From contig CAXXKC010000003.1 of assembly GCA_963674835.2 (NCBI GenBank), forward strand, positions 1,612,001 through 1,676,000: a stretch of 64,000 nt of DNA, in the 5' to 3' direction. Below, piece after piece: positions 51,220 to 60,606 of the stretch. The notes below the pieces were generated by a model. The model was not told where the DNA came from. It made no database searches and saw only the letters and a program-made list of their open reading frames with translations. The translations under genes and the position numbers were made by a program. Position 1 is the stretch's first letter. Each line of letters opens with the position of its first letter. Source of the stretch: G963674835 sp963674835. Its GTDB lineage: Bacteria > Planctomycetota > Planctomycetia > Pirellulales > Thermoguttaceae.

Positions 51220-51705
51220 TCAGCAAACGTCGGGGGGAATGAGGGTGGCCAGTTGCCAGCCGTCTTCCTCGCGGACGAGGCCGACGATGGCGCCGTATTG
51301 GAAACGGACCAGCTCCTGTTCGGGATTGCCGACGATGAGCATTGCGGCCATGCGGCTGAGGAAGGGGAGGTGGCCGACGAACATCGTAGGACGGGGGCAG
51401 TCGGCCAGCGAGTCGATGATCGGCTGCACGTCGCCTTTGGGGTTCATGCCGGGCACTTCGAGCAAGCCGTGGCGCGGTTGGAGTTTGTCGGCGAAGATCT
51501 CGGCCGTTTGGCGGGCGCGAGGCTTGCTGCTGTGGCGGATCTGGCTGACCGCGAGGCCAACGGCGGCGGCCCAATCGGCCACGCGAACGATCGTGGCTCG
51601 GCCCGCTTCGGTGAGAGGCCGTTCGGGGTCTTCGGTCTTGGGTTTAGCGGCGCCGTGCTGGACGAGGTAGAGCGTTTCGGCGTCGTTTGGGTGAATATCG
51701 CTCAT
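51220..51705 (-). CDS. sixA: SixA-type phosphohistidine phosphatase
   Basis: The protein has 161 residues. The phosphohistidine site appears as LYLVQHGAAK, with Gln where most of the superfamily has Arg in RHG; this variation occurs in the SixA group as I recall it. ERPLTEAG and SSKPRARQTAE follow, and the second His is in FVGHLPFLS. SixA dephosphorylates phospho-His on HPt domains. Two-component proteins with candidate HPt/DHp sites lie elsewhere in the window. It is convergent with the phosphoesterase across repeat copy C. Confidence 0.88.
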   Translation of the reverse strand: MSDIHPNDAETLYLVQHGAAKPKTEDPERPLTEAGRATIVRVADWAAAVGLAVSQIRHSSKPRARQTAEIFADKLQPRHGLLEVPGMNPKGDVQPIIDSLADCPRPTMFVGHLPFLSRMAAMLIVGNPEQELVRFQYGAIVGLVREEDGWQLATLIPPDVC

Positions 51706-51757
51706 GGGTGGCTCCCGACGGGGTTTGGTGGGGGCAGCTCGTTTCTGTGGGGTTGGA

Positions 51758-51781
51758 CACAGCCGAGGGCGGCTGTGCTAC
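51758..51781. repeat. 24-bp dispersed hairpin repeat, copy 2
   Basis: This is identical over 24 bp to 5461-5484 (arms CACAGCC/GGCTGTG). It lies between the second radical SAM gene and sixA. Confidence 0.75.
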
Positions 51782-51835
51782 ATGGACGAGGTGCGGCCGG
51801 GGGCGGATGGGCTACGTGGGTTGGGGACGGGTTGG

Positions 51836-53278
51836 TTAGGTTCGCAGCTTTCGGAGGATGTCCCAGTACGCGCCGCGGGCGCCGTTGGCAATCGCGTCGG
51901 TCAGGACGCGGTTCTCGTTGTAATTGTAGTCGGCACGTGGATCCACCTCACTGGTGGTTTCGGGAGCGTCGTCGGCCGGCTCGAAGAAGCGGGGGTCGTC
52001 GTCGATCAGGTGGCGAACGAGTTGCGCGGGTCTGTCGCCCAGTGTGGGGGCGATGTAGAACGTGGGCCAGAGCAGGTCGATTGGGCCTCGATAGTGGCGA
52101 CGGATGCCGGGGTTGGTCTCCAAGGGGCCCTCGGATTCGATCAGCCGTGACATGTGCGTACCCGGATAGATGCGGATGCCGAGGGTGGCTCCCGCGCAAT
52201 CGGGGTTGATGTGCTTGAAGAAACGAATGGACTCTTCGGCCGTTTGCGGGGTTTCGCCGGGGCCGCCGAGAAGCAGGTCGAGCATGACGGCGATGCGGTG
52301 GCGGCGGCAGAGCTGGACGGCGCGGGCCATATCGTCCCGGCCATGGCGCTGGCGATAGGTTTGAAGCATGGCGGAGCTGGCCGAGTCGCTGGTGAAGTTG
52401 ATTCCGATGCAGCCGGCTCGTGCCATGCGGTCGGCGAGTTCTTCGTCGAAGGGGGTGACGGCGAGATAGGCATACCAGGTCATGCGATCGCCGAGGCGGC
52501 GGCGAATGAGCTCGTCGCACACGGCCCGCGTGTGATCGTCGGGAATGTTGAATTCGCTGTCGCAGAGATGGAAGACGTCGATGCCGCGGCTGAGCAGGTT
52601 TTGGAATTCGTCGGCGATGTGGGCCGGGTCGCGCGTGCGGAGCGCGGTGCCTTTGGCAAGCGGATCGGCGCAGTAGATGCACGCGCGATTGCAGCCGCGT
52701 TTGGTTTCGACACCGATCTGGCCGCCGAGACGGAAGTAGGTCGCGTTGTCGACGACATCGCGCGAGGATGGGACCTGGAGCGGCGAGGGCCATGCGGGCG
52801 GGTTGCAGCGGACGGCGTGGTTGTTGCGCCAGACGAGGCCGGGAACCTGCTCGAGGGAACGCCCGTCGGCCAGTGCTTGGAGCAGGATTGCGGTCGCCTG
52901 TTCGCCATCACCCCGGATTCCGTAGTCGGCCTGGGTTTCGGCGAGGATTTGTTGGGGAAGGATGGAGAAGCCGACGCCTCCGAGGAGGATGGGGGCGTCG
53001 GACAATCGTCGGATGGTGTGGACCAGTTGGGTCAGTCCGGAAAGAAAGGAGGCTCCGCTGGGCCAGAAGCAGTCGTCGACGTTGCGAAGCGTGATGCCGA
53101 TCAGTGCGGGTTGATGTGCGGCGAAGTATTTGGAAAGTCGGGTGTCGGGGTCGTCGGCCAGGCAAAGGTCGAGCAGATCGACGTCGTGGCCGGCCTGGCG
53201 GACTGCCGAGGCGAGGTAGTCCAGCCCGAGCGGAGCGATCGGGGGGCGCATCCGGTTGCTGTTGATGAGTGTGAGCAT
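51836..53278 (-). CDS. B12-binding-type radical SAM protein
   Basis: The protein has 480 residues from ATG 53278 (MLTLINSN); an ATG at 53302 is an alternative but overlaps the candidate promoter. The N-terminal Rossmann-type domain follows the cobalamin-binding pattern (PPIAPLGLDYLASAVRQAG, LLGGVGFSILPQQIL, GIRGDGEQA). The radical SAM cluster is Cys196-x3-Cys200-x2-Cys203 (RGCNRACIYCADP). Proteins of this design include methyltransferases, cyclases and oxygen-independent tailoring enzymes. There is no biosynthetic cluster nearby. A -10 TATAAT lies 12 bp before the start. Confidence 0.87.
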   Translation of the reverse strand: MLTLINSNRMRPPIAPLGLDYLASAVRQAGHDVDLLDLCLADDPDTRLSKYFAAHQPALIGITLRNVDDCFWPSGASFLSGLTQLVHTIRRLSDAPILLGGVGFSILPQQILAETQADYGIRGDGEQATAILLQALADGRSLEQVPGLVWRNNHAVRCNPPAWPSPLQVPSSRDVVDNATYFRLGGQIGVETKRGCNRACIYCADPLAKGTALRTRDPAHIADEFQNLLSRGIDVFHLCDSEFNIPDDHTRAVCDELIRRRLGDRMTWYAYLAVTPFDEELADRMARAGCIGINFTSDSASSAMLQTYRQRHGRDDMARAVQLCRRHRIAVMLDLLLGGPGETPQTAEESIRFFKHINPDCAGATLGIRIYPGTHMSRLIESEGPLETNPGIRRHYRGPIDLLWPTFYIAPTLGDRPAQLVRHLIDDDPRFFEPADDAPETTSEVDPRADYNYNENRVLTDAIANGARGAYWDILRKLRT

Positions 53279-53290
53279 AGGTCCGGGGGG

Positions 53291-53320
53291 ATTATACGTC
53301 ATCCGGTTGCATCTTGACCA
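53291..53320 (-). promoter_or_regulatory. Candidate promoter giving a near-leaderless radical SAM transcript
   Basis: On the minus strand, TGGTCA (53320-53315) and a perfect TATAAT (53296-53291) are separated by 18 bp. With a start site about 7 nt past the -10 box, the leader before ATG 53278 would be only about 5 nt. No Shine-Dalgarno sequence precedes that ATG, which fits leaderless translation. Confidence 0.45.
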
Positions 53321-53373
53321 GATTTCTCTAGGATGAGTGGACAGACGGACTTACGGCCTTTGAGTTGCTTCTG

Positions 53374-54324
53374 ATGAAACTGGTGATGATCGGAACGGGC
53401 CCCTTCGCGGTGCCGACATTCCGCGGGTTGCTTGAGACGCACCACAGCATTGTGGCGTTGGTGACCGGTGCGCTGAAGCGCCGGGGCGGGCGGGTATTGC
53501 CGGCTGGCCCGATGCGGGACGTCGCGCACGAGCACGCCCTGCCCATTTTCGACCCGGACGACATCAACACGGCCGATGCGCAGGAGGTTCTGGCCGGCTA
53601 TGATGCGGATCTACTGGTCGTATGTGACTACGGCCAGATCCTGTCGGCCACGACACTGAGCGCGGCCCGCCTGGGCGGCATCAACCTGCACGCTTCGCTG
53701 CTGCCGAAGTATCGTGGGGCGGCGCCGATCAACTGGGCCATCTATTATGGCGACCAACAAACGGGCGTGAGCGTGATCCACATGACCCCCCAAGTGGATG
53801 CCGGCCCGGTCATCGCCCAGGGGACCACCGTTGTCGAGCCGGATGAGACGGCAGTGGAGCTGGAGCAGCGACTATCGGAGATCGGGGCGTGGTTTGTGCG
53901 GCGGGCGATCGACTCGCTGGAGTCGGGCATTTTGGAGGCATTTCCGCAGAATCCGACACTGGCGTCGAAGGCGCCGCGGCTGAAGAAGACCGACGGGCTG
54001 ATCGACTGGAGCCGATCGGCCGTGGCGATCAAGAACCAGGTACGGGCGATGGAGCCGTGGCCGAAGACGTACACGTTCTGGCACCGGGCGGATGGGCCGG
54101 CGCTGCGGCTGATTCTGGGGCCGGTGTCGGTCGTGGAGTGTGCGGCCGCGGGGGGCCCACCCGGCACGGTTCTGGAGGCGGTGGGCGATCGGCTGGTGCT
54201 GGCAACGGGTGAGGGGGCAGCGGCACTGGCAGGGGTTCAGCCGGCAGGAAAGCGGTATTTCGCGGTGCCGGAGTTCCTGCGCGGGTACCGAGTTCGCCCG
54301 GGCGATCGATTTGGACCGGAGTAG
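53374..54324 (+). CDS. fmt: Methionyl-tRNA formyltransferase
   Basis: The protein has 316 residues from ATG 53374; an in-frame TTG at 53365 is less likely. It formylates initiator Met-tRNA using 10-formyl-tetrahydrofolate. Catalytic motifs are INLHASLLPKYRGAAPINW (Asn and His) and TPQVDAGPVI (Asp). The C-terminal tRNA-binding beta-barrel follows RLKKTDGLIDW. The usual partner, def, is not in the window. miaB, another tRNA-related gene, lies downstream. Confidence 0.96.
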   Translation: MKLVMIGTGPFAVPTFRGLLETHHSIVALVTGALKRRGGRVLPAGPMRDVAHEHALPIFDPDDINTADAQEVLAGYDADLLVVCDYGQILSATTLSAARLGGINLHASLLPKYRGAAPINWAIYYGDQQTGVSVIHMTPQVDAGPVIAQGTTVVEPDETAVELEQRLSEIGAWFVRRAIDSLESGILEAFPQNPTLASKAPRLKKTDGLIDWSRSAVAIKNQVRAMEPWPKTYTFWHRADGPALRLILGPVSVVECAAAGGPPGTVLEAVGDRLVLATGEGAAALAGVQPAGKRYFAVPEFLRGYRVRPGDRFGPE

Positions 54325-54569
54325 TGCGGCCGGAGCACCCCGTAGGCTGGGGCAAGCTGGCGGTGGGTGTGCGGGGCGCGAAATGGCCTCGTGGGGTAGC
54401 CGCGCGCCGGCTAGAATAGGGAGAATATTGGATGAAACCGCAGAAGCCCGGAAGCGGTGCCGGCGTGTGAACCGCGCAGCCGGTGCGCCGTCTTCGCCGA
54501 CGGCCGCTTTGGTTTTTGTGTGGGTGTGTTCAGGGGTAAGCCTTGCCAGGATGAGCAGGGACGTGAAGG

Positions 54570-54758
54570 ATGGATAACTGGGACATCGTGATTCTGGCCG
54601 TTGCCGGCTATGCGGCCGTGATGAGCCTCGTGCGTCTGATGGCCCGCCAACGGGACCAACTGCTTGGCGAGTTTCGCCAGCAGATGAAGGCCGAAAGGCA
54701 GAATAGGCCAGCGGATGAGCCAGACGGTCAGTGGTCCGGTGAGTCCAAGGCCGCCTAG
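54570..54758 (+). CDS. Small membrane-anchored hypothetical protein
   Basis: The protein has 62 residues; GAAGG lies 4-8 nt before ATG 54570. An N-terminal helix (IVILAVAGYAAVMSLVRLM) is followed by a charged helical region (RQRDQLLGEFRQQMKAERQ) and an acidic tail. It sits between fmt and miaB on the same strand. No family is recognised; the layout suits a small accessory membrane protein. Confidence 0.62.
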   Translation: MDNWDIVILAVAGYAAVMSLVRLMARQRDQLLGEFRQQMKAERQNRPADEPDGQWSGESKAA

Positions 54759-54914
54759 TGTCGACGGCGGGAGACACGATCTGGCCCGGCACAGGTTCTT
54801 CGGCCTCGTACCGACGCGCGACCGGTTTGTCGCCGGTGCTGGGGCGGTCGCAATCGTCGGGTCGGGATGCCGGCCCTTTTTGGTAGCCGTGCCGGAGAGC
54901 GGCTCGGGAGAGTC

Positions 54915-56360
54915 ATGGCGAAACGGGTGTACATTCAGACGGTCGGCTGCCAGATGAACGTGCTGGACACCGAATTGGTCGCGAGCAGCCTGCTTCGGGT
55001 GGGCTACGAGGTCGTCGACAGTCCGCGCCGTGCCGACGTGATCTTGTTCAACACGTGCAGTGTGCGCCAGCATGCCGAGGACAAGATCTACAGCGCGCTG
55101 GGGCGGCTGAAGCATGTGAAAGAGACTCGTCCGGAACGGGTGATCGGTGTGCTGGGGTGCATGGCGCAGAAGGATCAGCAGCAGATTTTTCGGCGGGCGC
55201 CGCACGTTGACCTGATTGTGGGACCGGGTCAGTTGGCGCGACTACCGGAGTTGTTGAGGCGAGTTGAGGCGGGCGAGGGGCCGCAGATCGAGGTGAGCCT
55301 GGACCGTAAGGCGGGCAGCCGGGCGATTGTGGAGGAGAGCTTCGGGCGTTTCGACCCGGCCCGCACTGGTCGGCCGCACGGCCGGCGTCACCAGGCGATG
55401 GTGCGGATCATGCTGGGGTGCGACAAGTTCTGCAGTTACTGCATCGTGCCGAGCGTGCGCGGACCGGAGCAGAGCCGGCCGGTCGAGGAGATCGAGGCCG
55501 AGGTGCGGCAGTTGGCGGACCAGGGCTGTTTGGAGGTGACGCTCCTGGGGCAGACGGTCAACAGCTATCGCGATTCGGCGGGCGGGCGCACGGTGCATCT
55601 GGCCGACTTGCTGGAGCGATTGCACGAGATCGAGGGCATACGGCGTCTGAAGTTCGTGACGAACTACCCACGTCACATGTCGATCGATCTGCTGCAGGCG
55701 GTCCGCGATCTGAAGAAGGTGTCGCCGTATCTGCACGTGCCGGCCCAGAGCGGCTCGGACGCCGTGTTGAAGCGAATGAAGCGCGGCTACACGGCGGGTC
55801 AGTATCGCGAGATGCTTGGGCGGATTGGGGAGACGATTCCCGACGCGGCCGTGACCAGCGATTTCATCGTGGGGTTCTGCGGGGAAACGGAAGCGGATTT
55901 TCAGCAGACCGTCGAACTGGTGCGGGAGAGCCGCTTCAAGAATAGCTTTATCTTCAAGTACAGTACGCGGCCCGGCACGAAGAGCGCGGAGCTGTATGCG
56001 GACGACGTTCCGGACGCGGTCAAGCGGCGACGGAACAACGAGTTGTTGGCGGTTCAGAACGCCATCTCCGAGGAGTTGAACCGACCGCTGTTGGGCCGCA
56101 CGGTGGAGATTCTGGTGGAGGGCCCGAGCAAGGCGGCGGAGAAACAGGCTCGCGGCGAGCTGCTGCAATTGACGGGCCGCACGGTGCGCGATCAGATCGT
56201 GGTCTTCGAAGGGGACCGGCGTCTGATCGGCGAGATCCTTCCTGTGGAGATCACCGAGACGAACGCATTCACCCTGTTTGGGCGGATAGCAACCGGCAAT
56301 GGCAATGCGAAGAAGTCCGACCATCATGGAAATCGATCAGCTTCGACAATATCTCGATGA
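54915..56360 (+). CDS. miaB: tRNA-2-methylthio-N6-dimethylallyladenosine synthase
   Basis: The protein has 481 residues from ATG 54915 with GGGAGAG upstream. Three Cys for the auxiliary cluster are Cys12 (VGCQMN), Cys48 (NTCSV) and Cys82 (LGCMAQ). The radical SAM cluster is Cys169-x3-Cys173-x2-Cys176 (GCDKFCSYC). The TRAM domain follows ILVEGPSKAAEKQ. It adds the methylthio group to A37 of tRNAs reading UNN codons. The C-terminal 20 residues or so (NAKKSDHHGNRSASTISR) extend past TRAM and overlap the glnE start by 35 bp. Confidence 0.96.
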   Translation: MAKRVYIQTVGCQMNVLDTELVASSLLRVGYEVVDSPRRADVILFNTCSVRQHAEDKIYSALGRLKHVKETRPERVIGVLGCMAQKDQQQIFRRAPHVDLIVGPGQLARLPELLRRVEAGEGPQIEVSLDRKAGSRAIVEESFGRFDPARTGRPHGRRHQAMVRIMLGCDKFCSYCIVPSVRGPEQSRPVEEIEAEVRQLADQGCLEVTLLGQTVNSYRDSAGGRTVHLADLLERLHEIEGIRRLKFVTNYPRHMSIDLLQAVRDLKKVSPYLHVPAQSGSDAVLKRMKRGYTAGQYREMLGRIGETIPDAAVTSDFIVGFCGETEADFQQTVELVRESRFKNSFIFKYSTRPGTKSAELYADDVPDAVKRRRNNELLAVQNAISEELNRPLLGRTVEILVEGPSKAAEKQARGELLQLTGRTVRDQIVVFEGDRRLIGEILPVEITETNAFTLFGRIATGNGNAKKSDHHGNRSASTISR

Positions 56361-59300
56361 TCCGGCGGCTGCCGATACGTGGCTGCGTTCGCTCGGCATG
56401 GTCGACGCGAGGCACGCGCACGCCAGCATCGTGAGCATCGCGACGAGCGGAATGACGCTCGACCTGGTGGCGGACGTGTGCAGGCAGCTTTCGGAGTGCA
56501 TGGCTGGATGCGCGGATCCGGACATGGCGTTGAACAACTTGGACCGGTTCGTCGCCGCGGCGAGGAACCCGCTGGCGCTGGGTACGTTGTTTCAGCGCGA
56601 TCCGCAGGCGCTGCCTGCCTTGGTGCAGATTTTCTCCACGAGCCAGCATTTGAGCGAGCTGCTGATTGCGGATCCGGAGAGCTTCGACCTGGTGCGAACG
56701 ACGGAAGGACGCCCCTACGCGCGCGAGGCGCTGGTCGAGGAGTTGACGAGCGAGGTGGCCGCGATGGATCACGACCAACTCGTGCTGCGTGCGCTGCGGC
56801 GATTCAAACGGCGCGAGACGCTTCGGATCTCGTACGGCGACATCATTCGCGAGCAGAGTCTGAGAACGGTCACTTCGCAGATTTCGTACTTGGCGGACGC
56901 CGTTTTGGAGGGAGCGCTGGTGGCAGCGTGGAAGACGCTGCGGAAGCAGCGCGGGACGCCGCTGGGGCCCGACGGGCGTCCGGCGCGGTTCGTCATTTTG
57001 GGCATGGGGAAACTGGGCGGATCGGAGCTGAACTATTCGAGCGACATCGATCTGATCTTCCTTTACGATACGGACGGGCGAACCGACACGCGGCGACCGT
57101 TGACGAACCAGGAGTTTTTCGATCGGCTGGCGCGCGAGGTGGTGCGGTTGTTGACCGAGTCGACGGAACTGGGCATCGCCTATCGCGTGGATCTGCGGCT
57201 GCGGCCCGACGGCGAGCGCGGGCCGATGGTTCTGAGCGTTCCCAGCGCGATGAATTACTACGACCTTCGCGGCCGTACATGGGAGCGACAGGCGTACATC
57301 AAAGCACGGCCGGCGGCGGGAGATCGCGAGCTGGGCGAGGAGGTGCTGGAGCAGCTGCGCGGTTGGATCTATCATCGCTACCTGAGCCGAGCGGACATTT
57401 CGGGAATCAGGGCCCTGAAGCGCCGGATCGAGCAGCGGACGCATGCCGAGGGGACCGACGACCGCGACGTGAAGACGGGGCGAGGCGGCATTCGCGACGT
57501 CGAGTTCGTCATTCAGTTCTTGCAGTTGCTCAACGGCGGGGACCTTCCGCAGGTGCAGACGGGGAACACGCTGGAAGCGATCACCCAGTTGGAAAACGTG
57601 GGCTGCCTGAGCAACCTGGAGCGGTCGTTGCTGGAGGAGAATTACAGCTTTTTGCGGAAGATCGAGCACCGGCTGCAGATCATGTTCGATTTGCAGACGC
57701 ACCTGCTGCCGAGCGATTCGGAGGAGATGCGGAAGCTGGCATTGCGGATGGGCTACGCCGACACGGCGGAGCGACCGGCACTGGCGGCGTTCGAACAGGA
57801 ATATCGCAGCCGGACGGAAGTGAACCGGCGGATCCTCGATCACCTGCTGCACGACGCGTTTGGCGATCAGGCCGACCCGGAGGCGGAAGCGGAGGCGGAC
57901 CTAGTGTTGGATCCGGACCCTCCGCAGCAGCGGATCGAAGCGGTGCTGGGGCGCTATCCGTTTCGCGATGTGAAGGCGGCGTATCGGAATCTGATGGCGT
58001 TGGCGGAAGAGAGGATTCGGTTCCTGTCGGCGCGGCGCTGCCGGCATTTCCTGGCGGCGATCGCCCCACGGCTGCTGGAGGCGATCGCGGCGACGCCGGA
58101 TCCGGATTCGACCTTGGTGAATCTGGACACGATCAGCGCGTCGCTGGGGGGCAAAGGGGTGCTCTGGGAGTTGTTCAGCTTCAATGAGCCGTCGCTGAAG
58201 TTGTACGTGCGGCTGGGGGCGTACAGTTCCTACCTGGCGGGCATTCTCACGAGCAATCCGGGCATGATCGACAGCCTGATGGACAGTCTGGTGCTGGACC
58301 GGCTGCCGACGCGCGAGTTTCTGCAGGCGACGCTGAAGGAACTGTGCCGGGCCGCGGAGGATCTGGACCCGATTCTGCACAGTTTCAAGAACGATCAGCA
58401 TCTGCGAGTGGGAGTGCGCGATCTGCTGGGCAAGGAGGACATTTCGGCCACGACGGCGGCTTTGTCGGACATTGCGCAGACGTGCCTGGAGCAGATCGTG
58501 CTTCGCGACCAGGCCAAGCTTGTGCGTAAGCTCGGCCAGCCAACGTTGCCCGACGGTCGCCCTGCCGAACTGGTCATCCTGGCGATGGGCAAGTTCGGCG
58601 GGCAGGAGATGAATTATCACAGTGACCTGGACCTGGTCTTCCTGTACGAGGCGGACGGTCACACGGTGCACGATACGTATGCGCAGCGGCCGGAGACGAC
58701 GACGAACCAGCATTTCTTCAGCGAGCTGGCTCAACGGATCATCAAGACGACGAGCCGCTTGAGCGTGTACGGGCGGCTGTTCGAGGTGGATGCGCGGCTG
58801 CGTCCGACAGGCAAGAGCGGCGTGTTGGCGACGTCGCTGGAGGAGTTTTCGCGCTACTTCAGCGAGGGGGACGGCCAGTTGTGGGAGCGGCAAGCCTTGT
58901 GCCGGGCGCGCGTCGTGTTCGGTTCGCCGCGCGAGACCGAAGCAGTGATGGACGCGGTGGGCCGCGCGGCCTTCGCTCATCGTTGGCGGCGGAAGGACGC
59001 GGACGAGATACGGCGGATGCGTCAGCGGCTGGAGGAGACGGCGACGAGCGGGGACATGAAGCGGGGACCGGGGGGGATTGTCGATATCGAATTCCTCGTG
59101 CAGATGCTTCAGCTCAAGCACGGGCGGCGCAGTCCGTCGATCCACACACCCAACACGCTCGTGGCCTTGGCCGCCCTTCGGGAGGCGGGACATTTGAAGG
59201 CGGGCGACGCCGATTTCTTCATGGAGAGCTACCGTTTCCTGCGGACCGTGGAGGGGCGTCTTCGGCTGATGTCGATCACGGCTCGGGACAAGCTGCCGGA

Positions 59301-59436
59301 GGACCCCACGGAGCTTCGCAAGCTGGCCCATCTGCTGCGATGCCCCAGCAGCGGCGAACTGCTGGTCGACTTCGAGCACTACACGAGCGAAACTCGCCAG
59401 CGTTTCAATCGGATCTTCGATAGCGAAGGAAGTTGA
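56326..59436 (+). CDS. glnE: Bifunctional glutamine-synthetase adenylyltransferase/deadenylylase
   Basis: The protein has 1036 residues from ATG 56326 (MEIDQLRQYL), which lies inside the end of miaB; a start at 56299 would add nine residues. Two nucleotidyltransferase domains are each followed by a helical domain. The N-terminal (deadenylylating) one has LGMGKLGGSELNYSSDIDL and the C-terminal (adenylylating) one has LAMGKFGGQEMNYHSDLDL, with both metal Asp residues in each. The length is close to the enterobacterial enzyme. It covalently controls glutamine synthetase according to nitrogen supply. No glnA, glnB or glnD is in the window. Confidence 0.95.
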   Translation: MEIDQLRQYLDDPAAADTWLRSLGMVDARHAHASIVSIATSGMTLDLVADVCRQLSECMAGCADPDMALNNLDRFVAAARNPLALGTLFQRDPQALPALVQIFSTSQHLSELLIADPESFDLVRTTEGRPYAREALVEELTSEVAAMDHDQLVLRALRRFKRRETLRISYGDIIREQSLRTVTSQISYLADAVLEGALVAAWKTLRKQRGTPLGPDGRPARFVILGMGKLGGSELNYSSDIDLIFLYDTDGRTDTRRPLTNQEFFDRLAREVVRLLTESTELGIAYRVDLRLRPDGERGPMVLSVPSAMNYYDLRGRTWERQAYIKARPAAGDRELGEEVLEQLRGWIYHRYLSRADISGIRALKRRIEQRTHAEGTDDRDVKTGRGGIRDVEFVIQFLQLLNGGDLPQVQTGNTLEAITQLENVGCLSNLERSLLEENYSFLRKIEHRLQIMFDLQTHLLPSDSEEMRKLALRMGYADTAERPALAAFEQEYRSRTEVNRRILDHLLHDAFGDQADPEAEAEADLVLDPDPPQQRIEAVLGRYPFRDVKAAYRNLMALAEERIRFLSARRCRHFLAAIAPRLLEAIAATPDPDSTLVNLDTISASLGGKGVLWELFSFNEPSLKLYVRLGAYSSYLAGILTSNPGMIDSLMDSLVLDRLPTREFLQATLKELCRAAEDLDPILHSFKNDQHLRVGVRDLLGKEDISATTAALSDIAQTCLEQIVLRDQAKLVRKLGQPTLPDGRPAELVILAMGKFGGQEMNYHSDLDLVFLYEADGHTVHDTYAQRPETTTNQHFFSELAQRIIKTTSRLSVYGRLFEVDARLRPTGKSGVLATSLEEFSRYFSEGDGQLWERQALCRARVVFGSPRETEAVMDAVGRAAFAHRWRRKDADEIRRMRQRLEETATSGDMKRGPGGIVDIEFLVQMLQLKHGRRSPSIHTPNTLVALAALREAGHLKAGDADFFMESYRFLRTVEGRLRLMSITARDKLPEDPTELRKLAHLLRCPSSGELLVDFEHYTSETRQRFNRIFDSEGS

Positions 59437-59514
59437 TTCGGCTGAGCGAGGGCACGGGACGGGTTGGCAACCGTCGCACGGATCTTGCTCGGGGTAGACG
59501 CAGCGGCCGGCTGT

Positions 59515-60606
59515 TTACCGGTCGCGCCGCCGGTAGCGATAGTAGGCGGCGCAGGCGCCTTCGGAAGAGACCATGGGGGCGCCCAAGGGATGCTCGGGTG
59601 TGCATCGTAGACCGAACGCCGTGCAGTCGTGGGGCTTCTTGTGTCCTTGGAGGACTTCGCCAGCGATGCATTCGGCCGGCTCGTCGGCGGTCATGTGCTG
59701 GACGCCGAAGCGGCGGTCCGCGTCGAACTCGGCGTAAGCGTCGCGCAATCGCAGACCGCTGGAAGGGATTTCGCCGATACCGCGCCATTTGCGGGCCACG
59801 GGCTCGAAGACTTGGTGGATGCACTGGATCGCCGGGAGATTGCCTTCGCGGCGCACGGCGCGGGCGTATTGGTTTTCGACCTCGGCGCGGCCCTGTTCGA
59901 GCTGCAAGACGCACATGCTCACGCCTTGCAGGATGTCCAACGGTTCGAAGCCGGTTACTACGATCGGGACGTGGTACTTCTGAGCGATCGGCTGGTACTC
60001 GTCGAAGCCCATGATGGCGCAGACGTGGCCGGCGGCGAGAAAGCCTTGTACGCAGCAGGAAGGCGAGTCGAGCACGGCACGCAGCGCGGGAGGAACCAGG
60101 ACATGGGAGACGAGCATTGAGAAGTTGTCGAGCTGGAGCCGTTTGGCCTGAACGACGGCCATGGCGTTGGCGGGAGCCGTGGTTTCAAATCCGACGGCGA
60201 AGAAGACCACCTGGCGGTCGGGGTGCTTTTCGGCCAGGGTGACAGCGTCGAGCGGCGAGTAGACGATACGCACATCGGCGCCCTGGGACTTGACCTCTAA
60301 CAGGCTCTTCTGGGAGCCCGGCACGCGAAGCATGTCGCCGAACGAGCAGAAGATGACCTCGGGGCGAGCAGCGATGGCGAGCGCTTTGTCGATCATCTCC
60401 ACGGGTGTGACGCAGACTGGGCAGCCGGGGCCGTGAATCAGTTGCAGTTGCGGAGGCAGGAGTTCGTCGAGGGCAAAGCGGACGATGCTGTGGGTTTGTC
60501 CGCCGCAGACTTCCATGATATTCCAGGGGCGCGTGACCGTGTTGCGGATGCGGTCGGCCAGGCGGCGTACCTGTTCGGGCTCGCGATACTCGGCCACGTA
60601 CTTCAC
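59515..60606 (-). CDS. hypD: Hydrogenase maturation protein HypD
   Basis: The protein has 363 residues. It binds a 4Fe-4S cluster and, with HypC, carries the Fe(CN)2CO unit for the NiFe site. Conserved motifs are MEVCGGQTHS, HGPGCPVCVTP and the redox/cluster cysteines of AAGHVCAIMG; late Cys residues include CIAGEVLQG and CTAFGLRC. Its start overlaps the hypC stop by 4 bp (60603-60606). It is the last hyp gene in the minus-strand run; the convergent glnE ends 78 bp away. Confidence 0.96.
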   Translation of the reverse strand: MKYVAEYREPEQVRRLADRIRNTVTRPWNIMEVCGGQTHSIVRFALDELLPPQLQLIHGPGCPVCVTPVEMIDKALAIAARPEVIFCSFGDMLRVPGSQKSLLEVKSQGADVRIVYSPLDAVTLAEKHPDRQVVFFAVGFETTAPANAMAVVQAKRLQLDNFSMLVSHVLVPPALRAVLDSPSCCVQGFLAAGHVCAIMGFDEYQPIAQKYHVPIVVTGFEPLDILQGVSMCVLQLEQGRAEVENQYARAVRREGNLPAIQCIHQVFEPVARKWRGIGEIPSSGLRLRDAYAEFDADRRFGVQHMTADEPAECIAGEVLQGHKKPHDCTAFGLRCTPEHPLGAPMVSSEGACAAYYRYRRRDR

